Positions 6,058 to 13,046 of a stretch of 22,463 nucleotides of DNA are shown in pieces. Positions within the stretch are counted from its first letter, which is position 1; each line of letters opens with the position of its first letter. The position numbers and the translations under genes are program-made. The notes beneath the pieces are model-generated. The model worked only from the letters and a program-made list of their open reading frames with translations. It made no database searches and was not told the DNA's origin. This DNA comes from an uncultured Oscillospiraceae bacterium. Its GTDB lineage: Bacteria > Bacillota > Clostridia > Oscillospirales > Oscillospiraceae. The DNA lies in NCBI GenBank assembly GCA_944385065.1, contig CALWVX010000008.1, positions 1 to 22,463 of the forward strand. The letters run 5' to 3'.

Positions 6058-6399
6058 ATGGATCTTTTGCAGGCTTTTTCCGAGAAGTACAAGAAGGAGG
6101 AGCCCCCCGTTGTGGCCATCGGCGACACCGTCCGCGTGCACCTGAAGGTCAAGGAGGGCAACCGGGAGCGTATTCAGGTCTTTGAGGGGATCGTGATCGC
6201 CAAGAAGCACGGCGGCATCGAGGAGACCTTCACCGTCCGCCGCGTGTCCTACGGCGTCGGGGTGGAGAAGGTGTTCCCCGTCCACTCCCCCTCTGTGGAG
6301 AAGATCGAGGTGGTGCGTCACGGCAAGGTGCGCCGCGCCAAGCTGTACTACCTGCGCGGCCGCGTGGGCAAGGCCGCCAAGATCAAAGAGGCCCTCTGA
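6058..6399 (+). CDS. rplS: 50S ribosomal protein L19
   Basis: 113 residues, the standard length. L19 sits at the 30S-50S interface next to the 23S rRNA bridge region. The sequence is unmistakable: GDTVRVHLKVKEGNRERIQ, then FEGIVIAKKHGGI, TFTVRRVSYGVGVEKVFPVH, and the C-terminal VRRAKLYYLRGRVGKAAKI. The ATG has an ideal AGGAGG site. It has its own promoter and is closed by a strong terminator, so it is mainly a single-gene transcript. In Bacillus rplS is followed closely by ylqF and rnhB, and here the same genes follow after a DUF4180 insertion. Confidence 0.98.
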   Translation: MDLLQAFSEKYKKEEPPVVAIGDTVRVHLKVKEGNRERIQVFEGIVIAKKHGGIEETFTVRRVSYGVGVEKVFPVHSPSVEKIEVVRHGKVRRAKLYYLRGRVGKAAKIKEAL

Positions 6400-6407
6400 T
6401 CCGAAGC

Positions 6408-6439
6408 AAAAAAGGAGCGGTGCAAACCGCTCCTTTTTT
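6408..6439 (+). terminator. Intrinsic terminator after rplS
   Basis: GGAGCGGT (6414-6421), GCAA tetraloop, ACCGCTCC (6426-6433), flanked by A6 (6408-6413) and T6 (6434-6439). This is a very strong terminator; the flanking A and T runs would make it work on both strands. Confidence 0.95.
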
Positions 6440-6535
6440 CTTATAGCTCCGCGCCCGCGAACAGGGGAGTCTGGAGCGGAGCAGGGTGTAAATCCTACAG
6501 CTGCCGCTCCGCCGCGGACGGCGCGGATGGAGCGG
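6414..6535 (+). repeat. Alternating GGAGCGG / CCGCTCC array in the leader of the DUF4180 gene
   Basis: Five copies of one heptamer occur in 122 bp with strictly alternating orientation: GGAGCGG at 6414 and 6473, CCGCTCC at 6427 and 6504, GGAGCGG again at 6529. The first pair forms the rplS terminator stem. The later copies allow mutually exclusive hairpins (6473 with 6504, or 6504 with 6529), and GCTCCG/CGGAGC (6446-6451/6477-6482) offers another alternative. This 131-bp gap before ATG 6571 otherwise shows no clear promoter. The repeats are seen directly; a switching role is inference. Confidence 0.6.
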
Positions 6536-6570
6536 TGTCCTCCGAGATATGTTGGAAATAAGGTGAGAAC

Positions 6571-6936
6571 ATGTTTCAGACAACCACAAAAAATGGTCGG
6601 GTGCTGGTGTGGATTCCGGCGGATCGGGCCATCCCGGACGGGGATACGGCGCTGGAGCTGGCGGTTTCTGCCCGATATGAGACGGGCGGCAGCCGGCTGA
6701 TCATCCCCAAAGAGTGCTTTCCGCCGGAATTTTTCCGGCTGAGCACCGGGCTGGCAGGGGAGATTCTGCAAAAATGGACCAACTACCAGTTCCAGGCGGC
6801 CATCTATGGAGATTTTACGCAGGAAACTGCCGCCAGTAAGCCCCTGCGGGATTTTATAAAAGAGAGCAACCGGGGCAATACAGTCTTTTTTGTCCCCGCA
6901 CAGCAAGAGGCGGCGGACCGCCTGAGCCAGATGTGA
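6571..6936 (+). CDS. DUF4180 domain protein
   Basis: 121 residues from ATG 6571, with AAGGTGAG just upstream. The DUF4180 signature is clear: IIPKECFPPEFFRLSTG (residues 44-60) runs into LAGEILQKWTNYQFQAAIYGDF (61-82), and DFIKESNRGNTVFFVPAQQEA (94-114) closes the domain. It is a soluble single-domain protein. No function has been established for the family, and the sequence shows no obvious catalytic motif or signal peptide. It sits between rplS and rbgA, which are adjacent in many Firmicutes, so it looks like an insertion into a conserved ribosome-assembly locus. The gap to rbgA is only 25 bp, so the two may be co-transcribed. Confidence 0.88.
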   Translation: MFQTTTKNGRVLVWIPADRAIPDGDTALELAVSARYETGGSRLIIPKECFPPEFFRLSTGLAGEILQKWTNYQFQAAIYGDFTQETAASKPLRDFIKESNRGNTVFFVPAQQEAADRLSQM

Positions 6937-6961
6937 CGGGCGAGTCAGGAGGAGAAGGAAA

Positions 6962-7873
6962 ATGAACATTCAGTGGTATCCCGGCCACATGACCAAGACC
7001 CGGCGGCAGATGGAGGCCGACCTGAAGCTGGTGGATCTTGTGGTGGAGCTCATTGACGCGCGCATACCGGTCTCCAGCCGCAACCCGGACATCGACGCCA
7101 TCTGCGGCGCCAAGCCCCGGCTGGTGGTGCTCAACCGGGCGGATCAGGCGGACCCGGCGGGCAGCCGCCGGTGGGCGGAATATTTTCGCGCCCAGGGCCG
7201 GCCGGTGCTGGAGACGGACGCCAAGACCGGAAAGGGCGTGGGCCAGTTCTCCGCCGCCGTCCGGGAGGTTCTGAGCGAGCAGATCGCCCGGTGGCGGGAG
7301 AAGGGACTGGTGGGCCGGCCGGTGCGGGCCATGGTGGTGGGCGTTCCCAATGTGGGGAAATCCACCTTCATCAATAAGGTGGCCGGCCGGAAATCCGCCA
7401 GGGCCGGCGACCGGCCCGGCGTCACCCGGGGCAAGCAGTGGGTCACCGTGGACCGGGGCCTGGAGCTGCTGGACACCCCGGGCATCCTGTGGCCCAAGTT
7501 CGAGGATGCCCAGACCGGCCTCCATCTGGCCTTTACCGGAGCGGTGAAGGATGAGATCATGGATGTGGAGACGCTGGCCTGCCACCTGATGGCCTTTTTG
7601 GGGGAGCGCTACCCGGCGGCCCTTCAGGCCTATAAGCTGACCGAGATCCCCGCCATGCCGGAGGGAGAGGAGCCGGTGGCCTACGGATACCGGCTGCTGG
7701 AGCTGGCCGCCCAGAAGCGGGGCATGCGCATCTCCGGCGGGGAATTTGACACCGAACGCATGGCCCGGGTGCTGCTGGACGAGTTCCGGGGAGGCAGGCT
7801 GGGCCGGTTCACCCTGGAGCTGCCGCAAGAAGCGGCCGGTTCCGATGGCGGGGGAGAGGAGAGGAACGTCTGA
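6962..7873 (+). CDS. rbgA: Ribosome biogenesis GTPase RbgA (YlqF)
   Basis: 303 residues from ATG 6962, preceded by GGAGGAGAAGGAAA. It is a circularly permuted GTPase. The G4 motif NRAD (residues 58-61) comes before G1 GVPNVGKS (127-134) and G3 DTPG (171-174). The N-terminus IQWYPGHMTKTRRQM is the family signature, and a C-terminal helical domain follows. RbgA drives a late step of 50S subunit assembly, acting in the cytoplasm on pre-50S particles; it is essential in B. subtilis. The order with rplS upstream and rnhB downstream is the Bacillus order. The stop shares one base with the next small ORF (TGATG). Confidence 0.96.
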   Translation: MNIQWYPGHMTKTRRQMEADLKLVDLVVELIDARIPVSSRNPDIDAICGAKPRLVVLNRADQADPAGSRRWAEYFRAQGRPVLETDAKTGKGVGQFSAAVREVLSEQIARWREKGLVGRPVRAMVVGVPNVGKSTFINKVAGRKSARAGDRPGVTRGKQWVTVDRGLELLDTPGILWPKFEDAQTGLHLAFTGAVKDEIMDVETLACHLMAFLGERYPAALQAYKLTEIPAMPEGEEPVAYGYRLLELAAQKRGMRISGGEFDTERMARVLLDEFRGGRLGRFTLELPQEAAGSDGGGEERNV

Positions 7874-8022
7874 TGAAAAAGGCGGCTGCGGCTGCGCTGG
7901 TTACCCTGCTGGTCGGGTGGTTTTTTGCAGACTGGCTGGATCAGCTTCCGGAGATGGGGAGCGTTGCGGCCGTCGCGGTAATGGGCGCTTTCATCATCTG
8001 TTTTCAGGAGCGGAGGAAGTAA
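7873..8022 (+). CDS. Putative 49-residue membrane protein between rbgA and rnhB
   Basis: ATG 7873 overlaps the rbgA stop by one base, and GGAGAGGAGG lies about 8 nt upstream, so translation is well supported. The frame runs to TAA 8020-8022. The peptide starts MKKAAAAALV, has a first hydrophobic stretch (about residues 4-19, ending GWFFADWL), a short polar turn (DQLPEMGS), a second hydrophobic stretch (VAAVAVMGAFIICF, residues 31-44) and a QERRK tail. This is a predicted helical hairpin in the membrane with both ends in the cytoplasm. I know no family for it. Its tight coupling to rbgA and closeness to rnhB suggest co-expression, not necessarily a shared function. Confidence 0.68.
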   Translation: MKKAAAAALVTLLVGWFFADWLDQLPEMGSVAAVAVMGAFIICFQERRK

Positions 8023-8054
8023 CGGACAGTCCGGCGGAGAAAGAGAGGAGCAAC

Positions 8055-8660
8055 ATGGATCTCTGGCAATATGAGCGCGAGGCCCTGGCCGACGGCCATA
8101 CCTGTGTCTGCGGCTGCGACGAGGCGGGGGCCGGCCCCCTGGCGGGACCGGTGTACGCCGCCGCCGTGGTCCTGCCGTTTGAAACGGAAATTCCCGGCCT
8201 CAACGATTCCAAGAAGCTGACGGAGAAGAGGCGTGAGGCACTCTTTCCGGTGATTCAGGCGGCGGCCCTCTCCTGGGGGGTGGCCTGGGTGGACGCGGAG
8301 GAGATCGACAGGACCGATATTTTAAGCGCCCGCATGAAGGCCATGCAGCTGGCCATCGGAAAGCTGAGCCGGGAGGCGGACTTTGCGCTGATTGACGGCA
8401 ACCGGGACCGGGGAAGGGAAGCCTCCATCACCACGCCCCACCGGTGCATTGTAAAGGGGGATTCCCTGTCAGCTTCCATCGCCGCCGCCTCCATCCTGGC
8501 CAAAGTGAGCCGGGATCACTGGATGCTGGAGATGGCCCGTCAGTATCCGGAATATGCCTTCGACCAGCACAAGGGGTATGGAACCAGGCTCCACTATGAG
8601 CGCCTGCGGACATACGGCCCCAGCCCCATCCACCGCCGGACCTTTTTGAAAAACCTGTGA
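8055..8660 (+). CDS. rnhB: Ribonuclease HII
   Basis: 201 residues from ATG 8055, behind GAGAGGAG (8043-8050). An open frame extends upstream, but the ribosome binding site and family length favour this start. RNase HII cuts RNA in DNA hybrids and incises at single misincorporated ribonucleotides. The catalytic carboxylates are present: D22 and E23 in CDEAGAG, D114 in LIDGN, and D136 in VKGDSLSASIAAASILAK. The C-terminal region HKGYGT and GPSPIHRRTF is typical. One oddity: the conserved Gly-Arg-Gly loop that contacts the ribonucleotide 2'-OH reads Gly-Ala-Gly here (residues 25-27). The gene's stop overlaps the yraN start by 4 nt (GTGA). Confidence 0.94.
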   Translation: MDLWQYEREALADGHTCVCGCDEAGAGPLAGPVYAAAVVLPFETEIPGLNDSKKLTEKRREALFPVIQAAALSWGVAWVDAEEIDRTDILSARMKAMQLAIGKLSREADFALIDGNRDRGREASITTPHRCIVKGDSLSASIAAASILAKVSRDHWMLEMARQYPEYAFDQHKGYGTRLHYERLRTYGPSPIHRRTFLKNL

Positions 8661-9025
8661 GCGGGCAGGAGAGTCGGCTGCTGGGCCGATGGGGGGAGGA
8701 GCTGGCCGCTCAATATCTCCGGGAGCGGGGATATGAGATTCTGGCATCCAGGTGGCGGTGCCGCTTTGGGGAGATCGACCTGATCGCCGGGAACCGGGAC
8801 TATCTGTGCTTTGTGGAAGTCAAGCTGCGCAGAAATGACGCCTTCGGTTCACCCGGTGCTTTTGTGGACCGGCGCAAGCAGGAGAAGCTGCGCATCAGCG
8901 CGCAGCTGTATCTGGCTGACCACCCCACCCGCCGGCAGCCCCGGTTTGATGTGGCGGAGATCTACGCGCCCCAGGGAATGGACACAAAGGCTCCGCAGGT
9001 GCGCTTGCTGGAGAACGCCTTCTGA
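8657..9025 (+). CDS. YraN / UPF0102 family nuclease-fold protein
   Basis: 122 residues from GTG 8657, whose GTGA overlaps the rnhB stop, a typical coupled start. The family hallmarks are LGRWGEELAAQYLRERGYEI near the N-terminus, FGEIDLIA (residues 37-44) and FVEVKLR (52-58). The last two match the catalytic D and ExK of the PD-(D/E)xK nuclease fold. Length is standard for UPF0102. A role in DNA handling is proposed from the fold and from frequent linkage with rnhB, as here; no activity is firmly established. A hairpin without a T-run follows at 9042, then a new promoter. Confidence 0.92.
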   Translation: MSGQESRLLGRWGEELAAQYLRERGYEILASRWRCRFGEIDLIAGNRDYLCFVEVKLRRNDAFGSPGAFVDRRKQEKLRISAQLYLADHPTRRQPRFDVAEIYAPQGMDTKAPQVRLLENAF

Positions 9026-9041
9026 AATTTGGCGCGGCTTT

Positions 9042-9060
9042 GGCTTTTCTGAGAAAAGCC
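9042..9060 (+). other. Inverted repeat directly upstream of the thrC promoter
   Basis: GGCTTTTC (9042-9049), TGA, GAAAAGCC (9053-9060): an 8-bp perfect stem ending one base before the -35 box. There is no T-run after it on the + strand, so it is more likely a protein-binding dyad or mRNA 3' end than a terminator. Confidence 0.45.
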
Positions 9061-9061
9061 C

Positions 9062-9090
9062 TTGACCCGGCGGGCGTAAACTGGCATAAT
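9062..9090 (+). promoter_or_regulatory. Sigma-A-type promoter for thrC
   Basis: TTGACC (9062-9067), a 17-bp spacer and CATAAT (9085-9090), followed by an AT-rich stretch. Transcription should start near 9097, giving a leader of about 73 nt. Confidence 0.78.
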
Positions 9091-9108
9091 AATAAAATAA
9101 CTTGACAT

Positions 9109-9131
9109 CCCGGCCCGAAGCGCGGGCCGGG
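9109..9131 (+). other. GC-rich stem-loop in the thrC leader
   Basis: CCCGGCCCG (9109-9117), loop AAGCG, CGGGCCGGG (9123-9131): a 9-bp perfect all-GC stem starting about 12 nt into the predicted transcript. There is no T-run, so it is not a terminator. It may stabilise the 5' end or impede translation; no T-box features are present. Confidence 0.55.
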
Positions 9132-9169
9132 GCGGAACAACGCCTTGAATGGAGAATGGAAGGATCGCC

Positions 9170-10654
9170 ATGCAGTATATCAGCACACGGGATGGAAACG
9201 CACAGTGCTCCGCCGCCCAGGCCATCGTCAGAGGGCTGGCGCCGGACGGGGGGCTGCTGACTCCCTTTTACATCCCCAAACTGCCCCGGAACGCCCTGGA
9301 CGAAATGAAGTCCATGTCCTATCAGCACCGGGCGGTGTACATCATGAAGCAGTTTCTGGAGGAGTTCTCCGTCAAGGAGCTGACCGACTTCGCCGCGGCC
9401 GCCTATGGGCCGGAGAAGTTCGATACGCCCGCGGTGGCGCCGGTGCGCCAGGTCAATGAGAACACCTTCTGCCTGGAGCTGTGGCACGGGCCCACCTGCG
9501 CTTTCAAGGACATGGCTCTTCAGATGCTGCCCCATCTGCTGTCCGCCTCCCTGAACAAGACGGAGGAGGAGAAGGACGCCTGCATTCTGGTGGCCACCTC
9601 CGGCGACACGGGCAAGGGGGCCCTGGAGGGGTTCAAGGACGTGCCGCGGACCCGGATTCTGGTGTTCTACCCCAAGGACGGGGTGTCCCAGGTCCAGGAG
9701 CTGCAGATGGTCACCCAGGACGGGGCCAATGTGGGGGTCGCGGCGGTGCGCGGCAACTTTGACGACGCCCAGACCGGGGTGAAGCGGCTGTTCTCCGACA
9801 GGGACATGGCCGCGCGTCTGGCGGAGAAGGGATATTTCTTCTCCTCGGCCAACTCCATCAACTGGGGACGGGTGCTGCCCCAGATCGTCTACTACATCTC
9901 CTCTTACTGCGACCTGCTCCGGGATGAGAAGATTCAGCCCGGGCAGAGCATCCATGTGTGCGTCCCCACGGGCAATTTCGGAAATATCCTGGCCGCCTAC
10001 TATGCCCGGGAGATGGGGGTCCCCATCGACAAACTGATCTGCGCCTCCAACGCCAACAACGTGCTCACCGACTTCATCCGCACCGGGGTGTACGATCGGA
10101 ACCGGGCCTTCTACAACACCAGCTCTCCCTCCATGGACATCCTCATCTCCTCCAATCTGGAGCGGCTGCTTCTGGCGCTGACCCAGGACAACGAAGAGGT
10201 GAAGGAGTACATGGGGCAGCTGGCCGCCTCGGGCCGGTATCAGGTGTCGGATCGGGTGTTTGAAAAGCTGACCAAGCGCTTCCGGGGCTATTTCTGCGAT
10301 GACGCGGAGACCCTGCGCACCATTCGGAAGGTATACGACGAGTACGGCTACCTCATCGACACCCACACTGCCGTGGCTTTCTCCGCCCTGGAGCAGTACC
10401 GGGCCGAGACAGGGGATGAGACCCCGGTCGTCGTGGCCTCCACCGCCAGTCCCTTCAAGTTCTGCGACAGCGTGCTGTCCGCCCTGGGGGAGAGCCAAAT
10501 CGCCTCCGGGCTGGACGCTCTGGACCAGCTGGCCGCCCGCACCGGGCAGCCGGTTCCCGCGCCGCTGGCCCGCCTGCGGGACAAGTCGGTCCGCTTCACC
10601 CAGGTGGTGGATAAGGAGAACATGGCCGACGCGGTTTGGACCGTGCTGGAGTGA
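9170..10654 (+). CDS. thrC: Threonine synthase
   Basis: 494 residues from ATG 9170, with GGAAGGA (9157-9163) 6 nt upstream. An in-frame ATG at 9149 is rejected because the family begins MxYISTR, as here from 9170. The enzyme converts O-phosphohomoserine to threonine and phosphate using pyridoxal phosphate. The PLP-binding lysine is K113 in TCAFKDMALQ. The phosphate-binding regions SGDTGKGALEGF and PTGNFGNILAAYYA follow. The N-terminal ISTRDGN and the length near 490 residues place it in the longer, fungal/E. coli-like group of threonine synthases. No other threonine-pathway gene is in the window. The next gene begins 3 nt after its stop. Confidence 0.97.
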   Translation: MQYISTRDGNAQCSAAQAIVRGLAPDGGLLTPFYIPKLPRNALDEMKSMSYQHRAVYIMKQFLEEFSVKELTDFAAAAYGPEKFDTPAVAPVRQVNENTFCLELWHGPTCAFKDMALQMLPHLLSASLNKTEEEKDACILVATSGDTGKGALEGFKDVPRTRILVFYPKDGVSQVQELQMVTQDGANVGVAAVRGNFDDAQTGVKRLFSDRDMAARLAEKGYFFSSANSINWGRVLPQIVYYISSYCDLLRDEKIQPGQSIHVCVPTGNFGNILAAYYAREMGVPIDKLICASNANNVLTDFIRTGVYDRNRAFYNTSSPSMDILISSNLERLLLALTQDNEEVKEYMGQLAASGRYQVSDRVFEKLTKRFRGYFCDDAETLRTIRKVYDEYGYLIDTHTAVAFSALEQYRAETGDETPVVVASTASPFKFCDSVLSALGESQIASGLDALDQLAARTGQPVPAPLARLRDKSVRFTQVVDKENMADAVWTVLE

Positions 10655-10657
10655 GCA

Positions 10658-11350
10658 ATGGCCCTGTACGCCATTGGAGACACCCACCTGTCCCTGGGAA
10701 CCGACAAGCCCATGGATGTGTTCGGCGGGGCCTGGACCGGCTATGTGGACAAGCTGCGCCGAAGCTTTGAGGAGACGGTTGGGCCGGAGGACACGGTGGT
10801 CCTGTGCGGCGACCTGTCCTGGGGGATGAGCCTGGAGCAGGCCAGGCCGGATTTCGCCTTTCTGAACGATCTGCCGGGGGCGCGCAAGCTGCTGCTGAAG
10901 GGAAACCACGACTACTGGTGGACCACCGCCGCCAAGATGACCCGCTTTTTCCAGGAGAACGGCTTTACGACTCTGGAGCTGCTCCACAATAACTGCCATT
11001 GCTACGGCGAGACCGCTCTGTGCGGCACCCGGGGCTGGTTTTATGAGGAGGAGCGGGGAGAGCACAGCGCCAAGGTTTTTCACCGGGAGCTGATTCGCCT
11101 GGAGGCCTCCCTGAAAGCGGCGGGAGAGCGGGAGAAGCTGTGCTTTCTCCACTACCCGCCTTTGTACCAGGGATACCAATGCCGGGAAATTCTGGATCTG
11201 CTGGAACAGTATCATGTGCGGCAGTGCTGCTATGGACATCTTCACGGCCCCAGCCACCGGCTGGCGGTGACGGGAGAGGAGAACGGCGTGGAATTTCGTC
11301 TGGTGTCTGCGGATTATGTGGGATTTCGGCCGGTCCGGCTGATGGATTAA
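10658..11350 (+). CDS. Calcineurin-like metallophosphoesterase
   Basis: 230 residues. The metal-binding motifs appear in order: GDTH (D8, H10), GDLSWG (D52), GNHDYWW (N83, H84, D85), HYPP (H165) and GHLHG (H194, H196). Together these make a complete two-metal active site. The protein is soluble, with no signal peptide, so it acts in the cytoplasm. The substrate cannot be predicted: this superfamily covers nucleases, cyclic-nucleotide and protein phosphatases. The WGMSLEQARPDFAFL and GTRGWFYEEE segments suggest a subgroup of bacterial cytoplasmic phosphoesterases, but I cannot name a characterised member. It starts 3 nt after thrC, so the two share a transcript. Confidence 0.85.
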   Translation: MALYAIGDTHLSLGTDKPMDVFGGAWTGYVDKLRRSFEETVGPEDTVVLCGDLSWGMSLEQARPDFAFLNDLPGARKLLLKGNHDYWWTTAAKMTRFFQENGFTTLELLHNNCHCYGETALCGTRGWFYEEERGEHSAKVFHRELIRLEASLKAAGEREKLCFLHYPPLYQGYQCREILDLLEQYHVRQCCYGHLHGPSHRLAVTGEENGVEFRLVSADYVGFRPVRLMD

Positions 11351-11380
11351 GAAAAATTCCTGAAAATTTTTAAAATAGAC

Positions 11381-11409
11381 TGTTCAAACCGCCGCGTATC
11401 TGATAGAAT
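11381..11409 (+). promoter_or_regulatory. Extended -10 promoter for tig
   Basis: TAGAAT (11404-11409) is preceded by TG plus one base (11401-11402), an extended -10 element. The -35 at 17-bp spacing is TGTTCA (11381-11386), a poor match, as is common with extended -10 promoters. A short hairpin GTGGG/CCCAC (11434-11438/11443-11447) lies just before the ribosome binding site. Confidence 0.6.
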
Positions 11410-11463
11410 ATCGTGGCGAAAGTAAAAAGGCCCGTGGGAGGGCCCACAGGAGGAAATGGACAA

Positions 11464-12858
11464 ATGAAGGTCACCAATGTGGAAAAGAAAGAAAAAAGCA
11501 CCGTTGAGCTGACGATCCAGATTGACGCGGATCAGTTCGAGCAGGCTGTCCAGAAGGCCTACCTGAAGAGCCGCGGCAGCATCAGCGTCCCCGGTTTCCG
11601 CAAGGGCAAGGCCCCCCGGAAGATCATCGAGGGCATGTACGGCTCCGGTGTGTTCTACGAGGAGGCCATCAACGAGGTGTATCCCGGGGCCTATGCGCAG
11701 GCTGTGGAGGAGCAGGGCCTGGAGGATATGGGCCATCCCAAGATGGAGATCGTGGAAGTGGGCAAGGAGGGCTTTACCTTCAAGGCTCTGGTTTCCGTGC
11801 GCCCCGAGGTCAAGCTGGGCGAGTACAAGGGCCTGACCGCCCCCAAGGAGGAGGTCAAGGTCACCGAGAAGGACATTGACGAGGAGATGAAGCCCTATAT
11901 TGACCGGGCCACCCGTCTGGTCAGCGTCAAGCGCAAGGCCAAGAAGGGGGACACCGCCGTCATCGACTTCGAGGGTTTTGACAACGGCACACCCTTCGAG
12001 GGCGGCAAGGGCGAGAACTACGAGCTCCACCTGGGAGCCGGGATGTTCGTCCCCGGCTTTGAGGAGCAGGTCATCGGCATGAAGGCCGGCGAGGAGAAGG
12101 ATCTGGATATCACCTTCCCCGAGGATTATCACGCCGATCTGGCCGGCAAGCAGGTGGTCTTCCACGTCAAGGTCCACGAGGTGAAGGAGCACAAGGCCCC
12201 CGAGGTGGACGACGAGTTTGCCAAGGATGTGTCTGAGTTCGAGACGCTGGCCGATTTCCGCAAGGACCTGGGCGAGAAGCTGGCCAAGCGCCGGGAGGAG
12301 CAGGCCAAGAGCGACTTTGAGAACCAGATCCTGGAACAGCTGGTGGGCAACATGGAGTGCGAAATTCCCGACGGCATGGTGGAGACCCAGGTGGACCGTC
12401 TGATGGATGATTTCGCCATGCGGCTGCAGAGCCAGGGCATGTCCATGGAGGACTATCAGAAGATGATGGGGGCCAACGTGGAGATGGTGCGCTCCTCCGC
12501 CTGGCCCACCGCGCTGAAGCAGGTGCAGCTGGAGCTGGCGCTGGATGCCGTGGCCAAGGCTGAGCAGCTGGAGGTCTCCGACGAGGAGATGGAGGCGGAG
12601 ATCAGCCGTCTGGCGGAGCAGTACGGTCTCAGCACCGAGCAGGTGAAGGCCGCTGTGCCCGAGGAGAGCCTGAAGGGCGACCTGCTGCTGCGCAAGGCGC
12701 GGGAGATGGTCCTGAGCAGCGCCAAGGAGGGCAAGGCCAAGAAGAAGGCCGCCTCCAAGAAGACGGCGAAAAAGAGCGAGGAGGACGCTGGGGAGGAGAA
12801 GCCCAAGCGCACCTCCAAGAAGGCCGCGGAGTCCGAAGAGGAGCCCAAGGCCGAGTAA
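11464..12858 (+). CDS. tig: Trigger factor, ribosome-associated chaperone and peptidyl-prolyl isomerase
   Basis: 464 residues from ATG 11464; AGGAGG (11448-11453) is 10 nt upstream. The N-terminal ribosome-binding domain holds the L23-docking signature GFRKGKAP (residues 44-51). A FKBP-type isomerase domain follows at about 150-240 (GDTAVIDFEGFDNGTPFEGG to LHLGAGMFVPGFEEQVIGM). The C-terminal helical arms form the chaperone cradle. Trigger factor meets nascent chains at the ribosome exit tunnel. The last 45 or so residues are an added Lys/Ala/Glu-rich tail (KAKKKAASKKTAKKS and on), beyond the usual end near residue 430 and predicted disordered. The gene order tig-clpP-clpX-lon is common in bacteria. 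Here a long gap with a promoter and CIRCE element separates tig from clpP. Confidence 0.97.
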   Translation: MKVTNVEKKEKSTVELTIQIDADQFEQAVQKAYLKSRGSISVPGFRKGKAPRKIIEGMYGSGVFYEEAINEVYPGAYAQAVEEQGLEDMGHPKMEIVEVGKEGFTFKALVSVRPEVKLGEYKGLTAPKEEVKVTEKDIDEEMKPYIDRATRLVSVKRKAKKGDTAVIDFEGFDNGTPFEGGKGENYELHLGAGMFVPGFEEQVIGMKAGEEKDLDITFPEDYHADLAGKQVVFHVKVHEVKEHKAPEVDDEFAKDVSEFETLADFRKDLGEKLAKRREEQAKSDFENQILEQLVGNMECEIPDGMVETQVDRLMDDFAMRLQSQGMSMEDYQKMMGANVEMVRSSAWPTALKQVQLELALDAVAKAEQLEVSDEEMEAEISRLAEQYGLSTEQVKAAVPEESLKGDLLLRKAREMVLSSAKEGKAKKKAASKKTAKKSEEDAGEEKPKRTSKKAAESEEEPKAE

Positions 12859-12877
12859 CGATCCGATCCAGTCAATG

Positions 12878-12904
12878 GCCCGGGGCGGCGATGCCGCCCC
12901 GGGC
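12878..12904 (+). terminator. Strong hairpin after tig, without a T-run
   Basis: GCCCGGGGCGGC (12878-12889), loop GAT, GCCGCCCCGGGC (12893-12904): a 12-bp perfect GC stem 20 nt after the tig stop. What follows (GTGCATCTAATC) is not a T-run, so termination may be weak or the hairpin may simply protect the mRNA 3' end. Confidence 0.6.
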
Positions 12905-12914
12905 GTGCATCTAA

Positions 12915-12952
12915 TCAGGGGGAGAGAATTTTGTCGGAATTCCCCTGACTTT
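12915..12952 (+). terminator. Second possible terminator hairpin after tig
   Basis: TCAGGGG (12915-12921) pairs with CCCCTGA (12942-12948), followed by CTTT. The loop is long (20 nt) and the T-run short. Together with the hairpin at 12878 it may insulate the clpP promoter from tig transcription. Confidence 0.4.
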
Positions 12953-13005
12953 GTGAACAATCGGTAAATTTCACCGGCCGGACCCCAAAGTTTTGAAAAT
13001 TAGGG

Positions 13006-13034
13006 TTGCTTTTTTGCCGGTAAACGGGTATGAT
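13006..13034 (+). promoter_or_regulatory. Sigma-A-type promoter for clpP
   Basis: TTGCTT (13006-13011), a 17-bp spacer and TATGAT (13029-13034). Transcription is expected near 13041, directly before the CIRCE element, which is the classical placement for HrcA control. Confidence 0.82.
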
Positions 13035-13046
13035 TCATAGTGCGGA

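Noticed and set aside
6458..6512. Resemblance to the cobalamin riboswitch core (ACAGGGGA ... GGTGTAAATCC ... GCTGCC)
   Set aside because: The spacing between the GGGGA and GGTG parts is too long, and the required downstream GCCACTG and GACCTGCC-type segments are absent in the 60 nt before the gene. DUF4180 also has no known tie to B12.
9097..9169. T-box or amino-acid riboswitch upstream of thrC
   Set aside because: The leader is only about 73 nt, with one GC hairpin, no T-box sequence and no terminator T-run.
8849..11257. 802-residue open frame on the - strand opposite yraN, thrC and the phosphoesterase
   Set aside because: Shadow frame caused by codon bias in GC-rich genes; it crosses two promoters and several gene boundaries.
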